The notes below the pieces were generated by a model that saw only the letters and a list, made by a program, of their open reading frames with translations, ran no database searches and was not told the origin of the DNA. A DNA stretch of 64,000 nt from an uncultured Lachnospiraceae bacterium. GTDB taxonomy: Bacteria > Bacillota > Clostridia > Lachnospirales > Lachnospiraceae. Positions 56,231-64,000 of the stretch are shown here, in pieces; position 1 is the first letter of the stretch; each line of letters begins with the position of its first letter. The position numbers and the translations under genes were made by a program. The stretch spans positions 1-64,000 of the forward strand of contig CABSCP010000022.1 in the NCBI GenBank assembly GCA_902476265.1. Direction: 5' to 3'.

Positions 56231-58624
56231 ATGCAATACGGACATTTCGACAATGAAAACCGTGAATATGTGATCGACAGGGTGGATCTGCCCACATCCT
56301 GGACCAATTATATCGGCCTCAAGAATATGTGTGCCGTGGTCAATCACACAGCGGGCGGCTACATGTTTTACAAATCACCCGAATACCACAGGGTAACCCG
56401 TTTCCGGGCAAATGCAGTGCCCATGGACCGGCCGGGACATTATGTGTATATCAGGGATAATGACAGCAGTGATTACTGGAGCGTATCCTGGCAGCCTGTA
56501 GGCAAACCCCTTGACCAGGCGAAATACACCTGCCGCCACGGCATGTCCTACACGACATATGAATGTGATTACAGCAAAATTAAATCCAGCCAGACACTGG
56601 TGATCCCCATGGACGACCCGGTGGAACTGTGGGATGTGAAGATTAAGAATGAAGATGACAAGCCCAGGAACCTGAGCGTGTTTTCCTACTGTGAATTTTC
56701 TTTCCATCATATTATGATCGACAACCAGAACTTCCAGATGAGCCTTTACTGCGCGGGATCTTCCTACGAAGACGGCATCATCGAAGAAGATCTTTTTTAT
56801 GAAGAATTCGGATTCCAGTATTTTACCGGTAACTTTGAACCGGACGGCTTTGACTGCTTAAGGGACAGCTTCCTTGGCGCATATCATACGGAAGACAATC
56901 CGGCAGCGGTGGAAAAGGGACAGTGCAGCGGTTCTTTTGAACTGGGCAACAATCACTGCGGTTCCTTACAGAAGAATATCACTCTGGCGCCCGGCGAAGA
57001 AATCCGTCTGGTATTCATGCTGGGAGAAGGCAACCGGGAAGCCGGACGCAAAATGCGCGCAAAATACAGTGACACAGCAGCAGTGGATGAAGTATATGCG
57101 CAGCTGAAAGCTTACTGGAACGATAAATTTGACAAACTCCAGATTCATACCCCCAATGAGGGCATGAACACTTTGATCAATACGTGGACCCTGTATCAGT
57201 CCGAAATCAACGTTATGTTCTCCCGCTTTGCTTCGTTCATCGAAGTGGGCGGAAGAACAGGCTTAGGTTACAGGGATACCGCGCAGGATGCCATGACGAT
57301 TCCTCACTCCAATCCGGCGAAATGCAGGCAGAGGCTGGAAGAACTTCTGAGAGGACTGGTATCCAAAGGCTACGGACTGCATTTATTCCAGCCGGAGTGG
57401 TTTCTGCCGGATAACGAGGTCAAACCTTTCAAATCCCCGACGGTCGTCCCAACGCCGAATAAAGACGACATGATCCATGGCCTCGATGATGCCTGCTCCG
57501 ATGATGCTCTCTGGCTGGTGTCCTCCTTAGTGGAATATGTGAAGGAGACAGGAGAGTTTGATTTTATCGATGAAGTGATCACTTATGCGGACGGCGGAGA
57601 AGGCACTGTTTATGAACATATGAAGAAGATTCTTGACTTCTCCACGGAAATGGTGGGTGCAACCGGCATCTGTAAAGGCCTGCGTGCGGACTGGAACGAC
57701 TGCTTGAACTTAGGCGGCGGCGAGAGCGCGATGGTGTCCTTCCTGCATTACTGGGCGCTGAACAACTTTATTGAACTGGCACAGTATTTGGGAAGACAGG
57801 AAGATGCAGCAAAATATACAGCAGTTGCAAAGAAGGTAAAGGAAGTCTGTGACACCCAGCTTTGGGACGGCGAATGGTATATCCGCGGCATCACAAAGAA
57901 CGGAAGAAAGATCGGCACGCAGCAGGATAAGGAAGGGAAGGTTCATCTGGAATCCAACTCCTGGGCGGTGCTTTCCGGCGCGGCGGATCCTGAAAAAGGC
58001 AGGAAAGCCATGGACAGTGTGGATAAATACCTGTATACCCCTTACGGAATCATGTTAAATGCTCCATCCTACACGGTTCCCGATGATGATATCGGCTTTG
58101 TGACAAGAGTTTATCCCGGACTGAAGGAAAACGGTTCTATTTTCTCCCATCCCAATCCCTGGGCGTGGGCGGCAGAATGTGTGCTGGGACGGGGAGACCG
58201 TGCGATGAAATATTATGACGCCCTGTGTCCTTACTGGCAGAATGACAAGATCGAGATCAGACAGGCAGAGCCTTATTCCTACTGCCAGTTCATCTCCGGT
58301 GTGGATCACAGCAAATTTGGCTGTGCACATCATCCCTTTATGACAGGCTCCGGCGGATGGTCCTATTTTTCCGCCACCAGATACATGCTGGGAATGCGGC
58401 CGCAGTTTGATCATCTGCTGATCGATCCCTGTGTGCCCGCAGACTGGAAAGAATTTTCCATGAGCCGTGAATGGCGAGGTGCAAAATTCGAAATCGAAGT
58501 GATCAATCCTGACGGCGTAATGAAAGGCGTGAAGGAACTCTGGCTGGACGGTGAAAAGACAGAACGAATTCCGGTGCAGTCGGTCGGAAGCAAACATACG
58601 GTGAAAGTGGTAATGGGAAACTGA
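56231..58624 (+). CDS. GH94 disaccharide phosphorylase (diacetylchitobiose/cellobiose phosphorylase type)
   Basis: 797-residue cytoplasmic enzyme that phosphorolyses a beta-1,4 disaccharide to sugar-1-phosphate and a free sugar. An N-terminal beta-sandwich (about residues 1-280: YGHFDNENREYVIDRVDLP, SVSWQPVGKPLDQAK) is followed by a helical linker and the (alpha/alpha)6 barrel with SRFASFIEVGGRTGLGYRDT, the catalytic Asp of GLRADWNDCLNLGGGES (about D490), DDIGFVTRVYPGLKENGSIF and a C-terminal jelly roll. The pattern is closer to N,N'-diacetylchitobiose phosphorylase (ChbP) than to classical cellobiose phosphorylase, but specificity is not certain. ATG at 56231 follows GGGAGG. Operon with the mutase 25 nt downstream. 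Confidence 0.9.
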   Translation: MQYGHFDNENREYVIDRVDLPTSWTNYIGLKNMCAVVNHTAGGYMFYKSPEYHRVTRFRANAVPMDRPGHYVYIRDNDSSDYWSVSWQPVGKPLDQAKYTCRHGMSYTTYECDYSKIKSSQTLVIPMDDPVELWDVKIKNEDDKPRNLSVFSYCEFSFHHIMIDNQNFQMSLYCAGSSYEDGIIEEDLFYEEFGFQYFTGNFEPDGFDCLRDSFLGAYHTEDNPAAVEKGQCSGSFELGNNHCGSLQKNITLAPGEEIRLVFMLGEGNREAGRKMRAKYSDTAAVDEVYAQLKAYWNDKFDKLQIHTPNEGMNTLINTWTLYQSEINVMFSRFASFIEVGGRTGLGYRDTAQDAMTIPHSNPAKCRQRLEELLRGLVSKGYGLHLFQPEWFLPDNEVKPFKSPTVVPTPNKDDMIHGLDDACSDDALWLVSSLVEYVKETGEFDFIDEVITYADGGEGTVYEHMKKILDFSTEMVGATGICKGLRADWNDCLNLGGGESAMVSFLHYWALNNFIELAQYLGRQEDAAKYTAVAKKVKEVCDTQLWDGEWYIRGITKNGRKIGTQQDKEGKVHLESNSWAVLSGAADPEKGRKAMDSVDKYLYTPYGIMLNAPSYTVPDDDIGFVTRVYPGLKENGSIFSHPNPWAWAAECVLGRGDRAMKYYDALCPYWQNDKIEIRQAEPYSYCQFISGVDHSKFGCAHHPFMTGSGGWSYFSATRYMLGMRPQFDHLLIDPCVPADWKEFSMSREWRGAKFEIEVINPDGVMKGVKELWLDGEKTERIPVQSVGSKHTVKVVMGN

Positions 58625-58649
58625 TTCCTACTTGAAACAGGAGGTTAGA

Positions 58650-60065
58650 ATGATTAAATTTGGTACAGGCGGCTGGAGAGCCGTGATCGGTGATGATTTT
58701 ACAAAAGCGAACATCCAGCTTCTGACAAAAGCGCTGTGTGTCAAGATGAAGCAGGAAGGTGTTGCAGATAAAGGCGTTGTGCTGGGGTATGACAGACGTT
58801 TCCTGGCAAAAGAAGCGATGCAGTGGGCAGGACAGGTATTTGCAGCGGAAGGGATCCGGGCATTTTTGGTCAATAAATCCTCACCCACACCCCTGGTTAT
58901 GTTTTATGTGATGAAGCATGACCTGCCTTACGGCATGATGATTACAGCCAGCCATAACCCGGCGATCTATAACGGAATCAAGGTGTTTACTGCCGGCGGC
59001 AGGGATGCGGACGAAGAGCAGACCCGCCAGATCGAAGAGATCATCGGCACACTCTCCCCGGAAGAAGTACAGGCCATGGACTATGACAAGGCCAAAAAAG
59101 AAGGCCTGATTCGGGAAATTTATCCGTTGAATGAATATCTGGACAATATAATCGATGCAGTGGACATGAAGGCGATTCGTGACGCCGGGCTGAAAGTAGC
59201 CCTGGATCCCATGTACGGTGTCAGCGAAACATCCTTAAAGACCATCCTTTTGACCGCCAGATGTGAAGTGGAAACCATCCATGAAAGACACGATACGCTG
59301 TTTGGCGGTAAGCTGCCGGCTCCGAACGCATCCACCTTACGCCCGCTGCAGAACTTTGTGCTGGATGCTCATTGTGATATCGGGATTGCGACCGACGGCG
59401 ACGCGGACCGGCTGGGAGTCATCGATGATACCGGCCGCTTCCTGCATCCCAACGATATCCTCGTACTGCTGTACTATTATCTTGTAAAATATAAGGGCTG
59501 GAGAGGCCCTGTGGTCCGCAATATCTGCACCACCCACATGCTGGATAAGGTTGCGGAGAAATTCGGAGAAAAATGTTATGAGGTTCCTGTCGGATTCAAA
59601 CATATTTCCGCGAAAATGAACGAGACCGACGCGGTGATCGGCGGCGAGTCTTCCGGCGGTCTGACGGTAAGAGGCCATATCAAAGGAAAAGACGGCGTGT
59701 ATGCAGCATCTCTTCTGGTGGAAATGATCGCTGTCACAGGTAAAAAGCTTTCTGAAATTTATAAAGATATCCAGAATGAATGCGGGACCATCTTCATGGA
59801 AGAGCGGGACTACAAATTCACACAGGAAAAGAAGGTGGAAGTGCACAAAGTGCTCATGGAAGACAAGAAGATTCCGGAGCTTCCTTTTGAAATCGACCAT
59901 GTTTCTTATCTGGACGGCAGTAAGGTTTACTTTAAGAATGGCGGCTGGGTGGTTGCCAGGTTCTCCGGTACGGAACCGTTGATCCGTATTTTCTGTGAAA
60001 TGCCTACGGCCGATGAAGCCAGAACTGTAAGTGAAATCTATGAAGAATTTCTGGATCTGAAATAA
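58650..60065 (+). CDS. Phosphohexomutase (phosphoglucomutase/phosphomannomutase family)
   Basis: 471-residue alpha-D-phosphohexomutase. FGTGGWRAVIGDDFTKANIQ starts domain 1, with the phosphoserine loop MMITASHNPAIYNGIKVF (Ser about 102), Mg site ATDGDADRLGVIDDTG (about 247), sugar-binding loop VIGGESSGGLTVRGHIKGKDG (split here) and phosphate-binding RFSGTEPLIRIF near the C-terminus. ATG at 58650 has AGGAGG at 6 nt. Cotranscribed with GH94; it would convert the sugar-1-phosphate product to the 6-phosphate. Glucose, mannose or GlcNAc preference cannot be settled; the loop reads GGESSGG rather than GEMSGH. Confidence 0.92.
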   Translation: MIKFGTGGWRAVIGDDFTKANIQLLTKALCVKMKQEGVADKGVVLGYDRRFLAKEAMQWAGQVFAAEGIRAFLVNKSSPTPLVMFYVMKHDLPYGMMITASHNPAIYNGIKVFTAGGRDADEEQTRQIEEIIGTLSPEEVQAMDYDKAKKEGLIREIYPLNEYLDNIIDAVDMKAIRDAGLKVALDPMYGVSETSLKTILLTARCEVETIHERHDTLFGGKLPAPNASTLRPLQNFVLDAHCDIGIATDGDADRLGVIDDTGRFLHPNDILVLLYYYLVKYKGWRGPVVRNICTTHMLDKVAEKFGEKCYEVPVGFKHISAKMNETDAVIGGESSGGLTVRGHIKGKDGVYAASLLVEMIAVTGKKLSEIYKDIQNECGTIFMEERDYKFTQEKKVEVHKVLMEDKKIPELPFEIDHVSYLDGSKVYFKNGGWVVARFSGTEPLIRIFCEMPTADEARTVSEIYEEFLDLK

Positions 60066-60074
60066 AGAATGGAA

Positions 60075-60106
60075 GAAAGGGTTGCGGATAGCGATCCTTT
60101 CTTTTT
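60075..60106 (+). terminator. Terminator after the mutase gene
   Basis: GAAAGGGTTGC pairs with GCGATCCTTTC (two wobbles), loop GGATA, then T-run 60102-60106. It lies inside the 72-nt gap to the sensor kinase. Confidence 0.8.
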
Positions 60107-60137
60107 CGTACTTATTACCGGCGTTAAGGGGGGCACT

Positions 60138-61919
60138 ATGAATCAGAAAAATAAGGAATCCTTTCATAATTTTTGGAAAATGTTCCAGCCGTCAAAGGAT
60201 GGGAAACCCAACCGGCTCAGTGTCAGCGTGCTGCGGCTGCTCATATTGGGGTGGCTTTTGCCGCTCACGGTGATGAGCATTGCCGTATTTTATATCGTAT
60301 CCCATCAGATGGAGAAACAGACGAGGGAAACGGCCCAGGAATCCATGGCGGCGGCCGTGGATATTTGTGAAGTGCGTTTAAAGGCCAGTATTCTGGCATC
60401 CAGAAACGCATCCTACATACCGACTATCAAGAAGAGCTGGAAAACATATCAGTTGGACGGAAACAGTCAGAAGCTGTATGAAGGCGTTTATGATTTTATT
60501 TCTCAGATGTATAAATATGATGAGGATTTTTTGAGCACTATCGTCTATTTCACAGAGGATCCGGAAACACTCTATTATATTTACAGCAGCATCGCGGATT
60601 CCGATTATGACAGCGTGCGCTATTACCGGGAGCAGGGGCGCAGCGAGGTGACGGAACTGGCGGAAAGCATAGATACCGGGATCGGGTTCATCAATCTGGA
60701 CGATCACTTATATATGGTCAGAAATATTATGGACAAGAATTTTAAGCCTCTTGCGGTGATCATCATGGAACTGGATAAAAAAGTGATTTTCCAGAGCCTG
60801 AAAGGCATCGGCTGGTATGAGGATGCCTGTGTATTTGTGGACGGAAACTGCATTTACAGAGGGAAAGGCGATGCTGTAAATGTGATGGACGAGCTTGAAA
60901 ATAAGAATAACAGGAACACAATTTATCAGGAGAGCGGCAATTATGCCCTCGTTTATAGGCGCAGGCAGATGGAAGGCCACAGAGTGGAATATCTGGTACA
61001 GCTGGATTACGGTTCTATCTTTTACGAGAGAAACTCCATGCTCCTCATGCTTTTGCTCATGCTTCTGTTCACCATTCCGCTGGTGGGGATCATTTTCCGC
61101 TTCTTATATAAGAATGTAAACGCGCCCGTAAAACGTCTTGTGGCGGCGGCAGAGGAGATCGAAAAGGGGAAATTCGGCTATCAGATTGAAGGAAAAGAAA
61201 ACAGTGAAGAATTTGCGTATGTGTGCAGTGCGTTTAACAGCATGTCCGAAAAGCTTAAGACACAGTTTGAGCAGATTTATCTGGAAGAGCTGGCCTTAAA
61301 GGATGCGGATATCAAAGCGCTGCAGTCCCAGATCAATCCCCATTTTTTGAATAACACCCTGGAAATCATCAACTGGGAAGCCCGCATGAACGGAAACGAC
61401 AAGGTGAGCAGCATGATTGAGGCCCTGTCCACCATGCTGGAGGCTACGTTAAACCGGAAAAAGCAGCCCATGATCCCTCTGTCGGAGGAACTGGAATATG
61501 TGGATGCCTACTGCTATATCATCAAACAGCGTTTTGGAGATAAATTACAGTTTGAAAAGAGGATTGACCAGACGCTGCTGCGGGAGGAAGTGCCCCGACT
61601 GATCATCCAGCCCATTATCGAAAATGCGGTGGAACACGGTCTGGCAGGCAGACAGGGGAAAATTCGGATCCGGATATACAGCGAGTGGGATAAGCTCAGG
61701 ATCGAAGTGATCAATGACGGCGTGCTTACGGAAAAAGATAGGCTGCGCATCGAAATGCTGCTGGGAGAAAAGAACGATACGGAACGATCCGTCAGCCTTG
61801 GAATCTGCAACGTTAACAAACGATTGAAGATCATTTACGGGCCGGACTGCGGATTGACTATCAGAAGTGACAAAGACGGTTGTACAGTGAGCACAATTAC
61901 AGTCAAACTGCATAAATGA
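60138..61919 (+). CDS. YesM-type sensor histidine kinase
   Basis: 593-residue membrane kinase. Helix 1 (about residues 35-55, LLILGWLLPLTVMSIAVFYIV), a large extracytoplasmic Cache-like sensor (about 60-295), helix 2 (about 300-320, LLMLLLMLLFTIPLVGIIF), HAMP (about 322-378), then the His_kinase domain with LQSQINPHFLNNTLEIINWEA (phospho-His about 402) and the ATPase domain IIQPIIENAVEHGLAGRQGK and SVSLGICNVNKRLKIIYG. This class signals through an AraC-type response regulator, usually encoded next to it; none lies on either side here. ATG at 60138 has AAGGGGGG upstream. It probably senses a sugar and controls the importer. Confidence 0.92.
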   Translation: MNQKNKESFHNFWKMFQPSKDGKPNRLSVSVLRLLILGWLLPLTVMSIAVFYIVSHQMEKQTRETAQESMAAAVDICEVRLKASILASRNASYIPTIKKSWKTYQLDGNSQKLYEGVYDFISQMYKYDEDFLSTIVYFTEDPETLYYIYSSIADSDYDSVRYYREQGRSEVTELAESIDTGIGFINLDDHLYMVRNIMDKNFKPLAVIIMELDKKVIFQSLKGIGWYEDACVFVDGNCIYRGKGDAVNVMDELENKNNRNTIYQESGNYALVYRRRQMEGHRVEYLVQLDYGSIFYERNSMLLMLLLMLLFTIPLVGIIFRFLYKNVNAPVKRLVAAAEEIEKGKFGYQIEGKENSEEFAYVCSAFNSMSEKLKTQFEQIYLEELALKDADIKALQSQINPHFLNNTLEIINWEARMNGNDKVSSMIEALSTMLEATLNRKKQPMIPLSEELEYVDAYCYIIKQRFGDKLQFEKRIDQTLLREEVPRLIIQPIIENAVEHGLAGRQGKIRIRIYSEWDKLRIEVINDGVLTEKDRLRIEMLLGEKNDTERSVSLGICNVNKRLKIIYGPDCGLTIRSDKDGCTVSTITVKLHK

Positions 61920-61975
61920 GGTGAACAATAAAAGACAAATAATAGCAACACCAATCATTCAGTTTTGCCGCCCTT

Positions 61976-61989
61976 TGTTATATTATAAT
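61976..61989 (+). promoter_or_regulatory. Candidate promoter of the second sugar importer
   Basis: TGTTATATT (61976-61984, extended -10) and an overlapping TATAAT (61984-61989); no clear -35. The importer leader is about 50 nt. A separate promoter suits stronger, regulated expression of the binding protein. Confidence 0.4.
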
Positions 61990-62038
61990 CTCAGATGAAA
62001 TGATTCATCACTAATCATTTAAAGGGAGGTTTTCTTAC

Positions 62039-63445
62039 ATGAAGAAAAAAGTATTAGCAATGGTTTTGGCATGCACAATGGTTGGTTCTCTTGCAGCCTG
62101 CGGGAACAGTCCCGCACCGGCAGCTACCACACCCGCTGAAACAACACCCGCGGCAACAACAGCTGATGACGCTGCAGCAGCGCCGGCAGAGACAACAGAA
62201 GCTGCTCCTGCAACCCTGAGCGTGAAGGACATCAAAGTTCCCGAAGGCACAGAACTGAACATCACCACAACATTCTCCGGTGAAGAGTCCAACGTACAGG
62301 AATATCAGGATGCGGTTCAGGCATGGATGGACAAGACAGGCTGTACTGTTAACGATTCTTCCGCAACAGCAGACGAAGCTTTCAAAGCACGTGTTATTTC
62401 CGACTTTGAAACAGGCGCAGAACCCGACGTACTGTTCTACTTCAACGGCAACGACTCCAATCCTTTCGTTGAGGCCGGCAAGGTGGTTTCCATCGATGAG
62501 ATCAGAACTGTATATCCCGACTATGCGGACAACATGAAGGACACCATGCTTTCTGCAACAGCGTCTCCCGCTGACGGCGTTTCCTATTCCGTACCTTTCT
62601 ACGGCTACTGGGAAGGCATGTTCGTTAACAAAGAAGTTTGTGAAGCTGCCGGCGTAGAGATCCCCGGTGCAAACACAACCTGGGCTGAGTTCCTTGATAT
62701 CTGCCAGAAGATTAAAGATGCCGGTTATACACCCATCGCTGCATCCCTGGCAAAAGAGCCTCACTACTGGTTCGAGTTCGCAATCTACAACCATGACACA
62801 CCGGAAACCCACACAGCAGTTCCTGCGGCAGCAGATGATGAAGTCGCAAAAGCATGGGCAGCAGGCCTGGCAGACATTAAAGAGCTATTTGAAAAAGGTT
62901 ATTTATCCGAGAACACAAATACCGCAGAAGCATCTGAAGTATTCCAGAACTTCATCGACGGCAAATGTGCATTCTATGTAGACGGTTCCTGGAAATGCGG
63001 CGGTATCGCTGATTCCACAGATAACATCGATAACTTCACCGTTACATATGTTCCCGGCGCTAACCAGCGTAAAACTACCGATATCATCGGCGGACTTTCT
63101 TCCGGCTGGTATATCTCCAAGAAGGCATGGGCAGACGAAGCGAAGCGCGCAGCAGCTGTAGATTTCATCACTGACATCACATCTGATGAGAGCGTATCTC
63201 TGTTCGCAGGCGTTGCAGCTACAGGCTTAAAGAATGGCGTTACTATTGACGAAAGCACACTGAACAAAGTTCAGATTGATTCCCTGACCATGACAGCAGG
63301 CGCTACAGCAGTTGCTGGCGCAGCGCAGGATCTGCTTTCTCAGGATCAGAGAGCTCCTATCTTTGACCATATGCCTGAAATCGTTACAGGTAGTGTTGCT
63401 ATTGAAGATGCAATTCAGCAGGTTATCGACAACATGGCTGAATAA
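62039..63445 (+). CDS. ABC sugar transporter, solute-binding lipoprotein
   Basis: 468-residue family-1 solute-binding protein. The signal peptide KKKVLAMVLACTMVGSLAAC has a lipobox at LAAC (Cys about 21); an Ala/Thr-Pro-rich linker (about 22-55) and the binding fold follow: LNITTTFSGEESNVQEYQDA, DVLFYFNGNDSNPFVEAGKVVSIDEI, WEGMFVNKEVCEAAGVEIPGANTTWAEFLDI, and AAVDFITDITSDESVSLFAG. ATG at 62039 has AAGGGAGG upstream. Codon use is strongly biased towards optimal codons (many AAA, GCA, GAC, TTC), typical of a highly expressed binding protein. Cargo probably the disaccharide handled by the GH94 enzyme. Confidence 0.94.
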   Translation: MKKKVLAMVLACTMVGSLAACGNSPAPAATTPAETTPAATTADDAAAAPAETTEAAPATLSVKDIKVPEGTELNITTTFSGEESNVQEYQDAVQAWMDKTGCTVNDSSATADEAFKARVISDFETGAEPDVLFYFNGNDSNPFVEAGKVVSIDEIRTVYPDYADNMKDTMLSATASPADGVSYSVPFYGYWEGMFVNKEVCEAAGVEIPGANTTWAEFLDICQKIKDAGYTPIAASLAKEPHYWFEFAIYNHDTPETHTAVPAAADDEVAKAWAAGLADIKELFEKGYLSENTNTAEASEVFQNFIDGKCAFYVDGSWKCGGIADSTDNIDNFTVTYVPGANQRKTTDIIGGLSSGWYISKKAWADEAKRAAAVDFITDITSDESVSLFAGVAATGLKNGVTIDESTLNKVQIDSLTMTAGATAVAGAAQDLLSQDQRAPIFDHMPEIVTGSVAIEDAIQQVIDNMAE

Positions 63446-63478
63446 ACCGTACTTGAATTTGCAAGGCGGTAACAAATT

Positions 63479-63511
63479 GGGCCGGAGGCAATCAAATCCT
63501 CCGGTCCTTTT
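63479..63511 (+). terminator. Attenuator-type terminator between binding protein and permease
   Basis: GGGCCGGAGG (63479-63488) pairs with CCTCCGGTCC (63498-63507), one wobble, then four T. Such partial terminators lower permease expression relative to the binding protein. Confidence 0.8.
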
Positions 63512-63529
63512 ATAAGAAGAGGGTGCGAA

Positions 63530-64000
63530 ATGAATAGTCAACCGAATATTTATAAAAACAAAAAACCAGTCTTTATTTTCCTGCTTCCGGCGCTGCTGTT
63601 TTTAGGAGTATATTTATTTTATCCGTTCTTCCAGAATATTTTTAACAGCTTTCATTCGATAAAATCCCTGGGAACATCCGCAAAGGGATGGAACGAACCG
63701 TTTTATGAAAACTACGTAAGAATGTTCCAGGATGAGTACATGAGAATCGCCCTGAAAAATACAGTGATTATGATTCTTGTAACGCTTATCGGGCAGGTCG
63801 GCATCGCAATTGTTTTATCCTTACTGGTGGATAATATCAGACGCGGAGCAAAATTTTTCAGAATCGTTTACTTTTTCCCGATCGTTGTTTCCGCTACGGC
63901 GCTCGGCCTTATGTTTAACCTGATCTTCCTTTATGATAAGGGCATGATCAATCAGTTCCTGGAGTTCATGGGCAAGACTACATTGACAGACTGGAAGGAC
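63530..64000 (+). CDS. ABC sugar transporter permease (3' truncated by window)
   Basis: First 157 residues of a CUT1-family (MalF-like) permease. ATG at 63530, preceded by AAGAGGG. After a short charged N-terminus (NSQPNIYKNKK) come a membrane helix PVFIFLLPALLFLGVYLFYP, then FNSFHSIKSLGTSAKGW and YVRMFQDEYMRIALKNTVIMIL, and further helices (LIGQVGIAIVLSLLVDNI, FFRIVYFFPIVVSATALGLM). The sequence runs off the window, so the EAA loop is not seen. Partner of the binding protein upstream; a second permease is expected just outside. Confidence 0.92.
   Translation, partial: MNSQPNIYKNKKPVFIFLLPALLFLGVYLFYPFFQNIFNSFHSIKSLGTSAKGWNEPFYENYVRMFQDEYMRIALKNTVIMILVTLIGQVGIAIVLSLLVDNIRRGAKFFRIVYFFPIVVSATALGLMFNLIFLYDKGMINQFLEFMGKTTLTDWKD

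Noticed and set aside
1..64000. tRNA genes, rRNA, CRISPR arrays, transposases, phage genes
   Set aside because: Read for anticodon-arm and T-loop patterns, regularly spaced repeats and transposase motifs; none found by eye. XerD at 44019 is in a housekeeping context and is not a phage integrase.

Overview
The window looks like a chromosomal segment of a spore-forming Clostridia, most likely a Lachnospiraceae. The basis is gene order (spoIIIA operon, asp23-nusB-xseAB-ispA-dxs-tlyA-nadK-argR-recN-spoIVB; yicC-remA-gmk-rpoZ; rimO-pgsA-cinA-recA-recX-rny), AGGAGG-type ribosome sites, frequent TTG/GTG starts, consensus sigma-A promoters and a Firmicute-type LexA box. Base composition is mid-range, with one AT-richer block (about 20-24.4 kb). 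No rRNA, tRNA, CRISPR array, transposase or phage gene was seen.

Layout. 0-2.4 kb: end of the spoIIIA operon (spoIIIAE partial, AF, AG, AH), the mother-cell part of the SpoIIIA-SpoIIQ channel. 2.5-6.7 kb: deoB, prfC and a transglutaminase-like lipoprotein. 6.8-17.2 kb: one long co-directional run of housekeeping genes (asp23 to recN) ending in spoIVB. 17.2-26.5 kb: an accessory block with a GGDEF-EAL protein, an FAH-family hydrolase, and a sugar locus of AraC regulator, ABC binding protein, two permeases and a GH3 glycosidase. 26.7 kb: a protein that is almost only the DNA-binding domain of Spo0A, with no receiver domain. 27.3-30.4 kb: glgA, a lipoprotein and two small coat-like proteins. 30.4-45.6 kb: rqcH (minus), yicC-remA-gmk-rpoZ-rimO-pgsA-cinA, recA-recX, rny, a Nudix hydrolase, spoIIM, a XerD-type recombinase and a PLC-like protein. 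45.6-55.6 kb: DAHP synthase and a SpoVB-like flippase (minus), mnmA, purB, purC, purA, a LysR regulator, a HAD hydrolase, a small membrane protein and a SEC-C protein. 56.2-64 kb: a disaccharide phosphorylase (GH94), a phosphohexomutase, a YesM-type sensor kinase, and a second sugar ABC importer cut by the window end.

How the parts fit. Two carbohydrate modules are visible. The first imports an oligosaccharide and hydrolyses it with GH3 under an AraC regulator. The second would split a beta-linked disaccharide by phosphorolysis (GH94) and pass the sugar-1-phosphate to the adjacent mutase, with a sensor kinase and importer beside it. Neither importer has an ATPase gene here, so a shared MsmK-type ATPase elsewhere is implied. 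Sporulation genes are scattered through the window.

Most notable: (1) the receiverless Spo0A-like protein, 9.5 kb from spoIVB, while no canonical spo0A follows spoIVB; (2) two very large imperfect palindromes (32.2-32.35 kb and 55.8-56.1 kb) with unrelated arms but a similar short sequence in the loop, at the same place next to an arm, suggesting an undescribed family of palindromic elements; (3) two hairpins that terminate an upstream gene and also contain the ribosome site of the next one (lysR, spoIIM); (4) an apparent ACG start for spoIIIAF.
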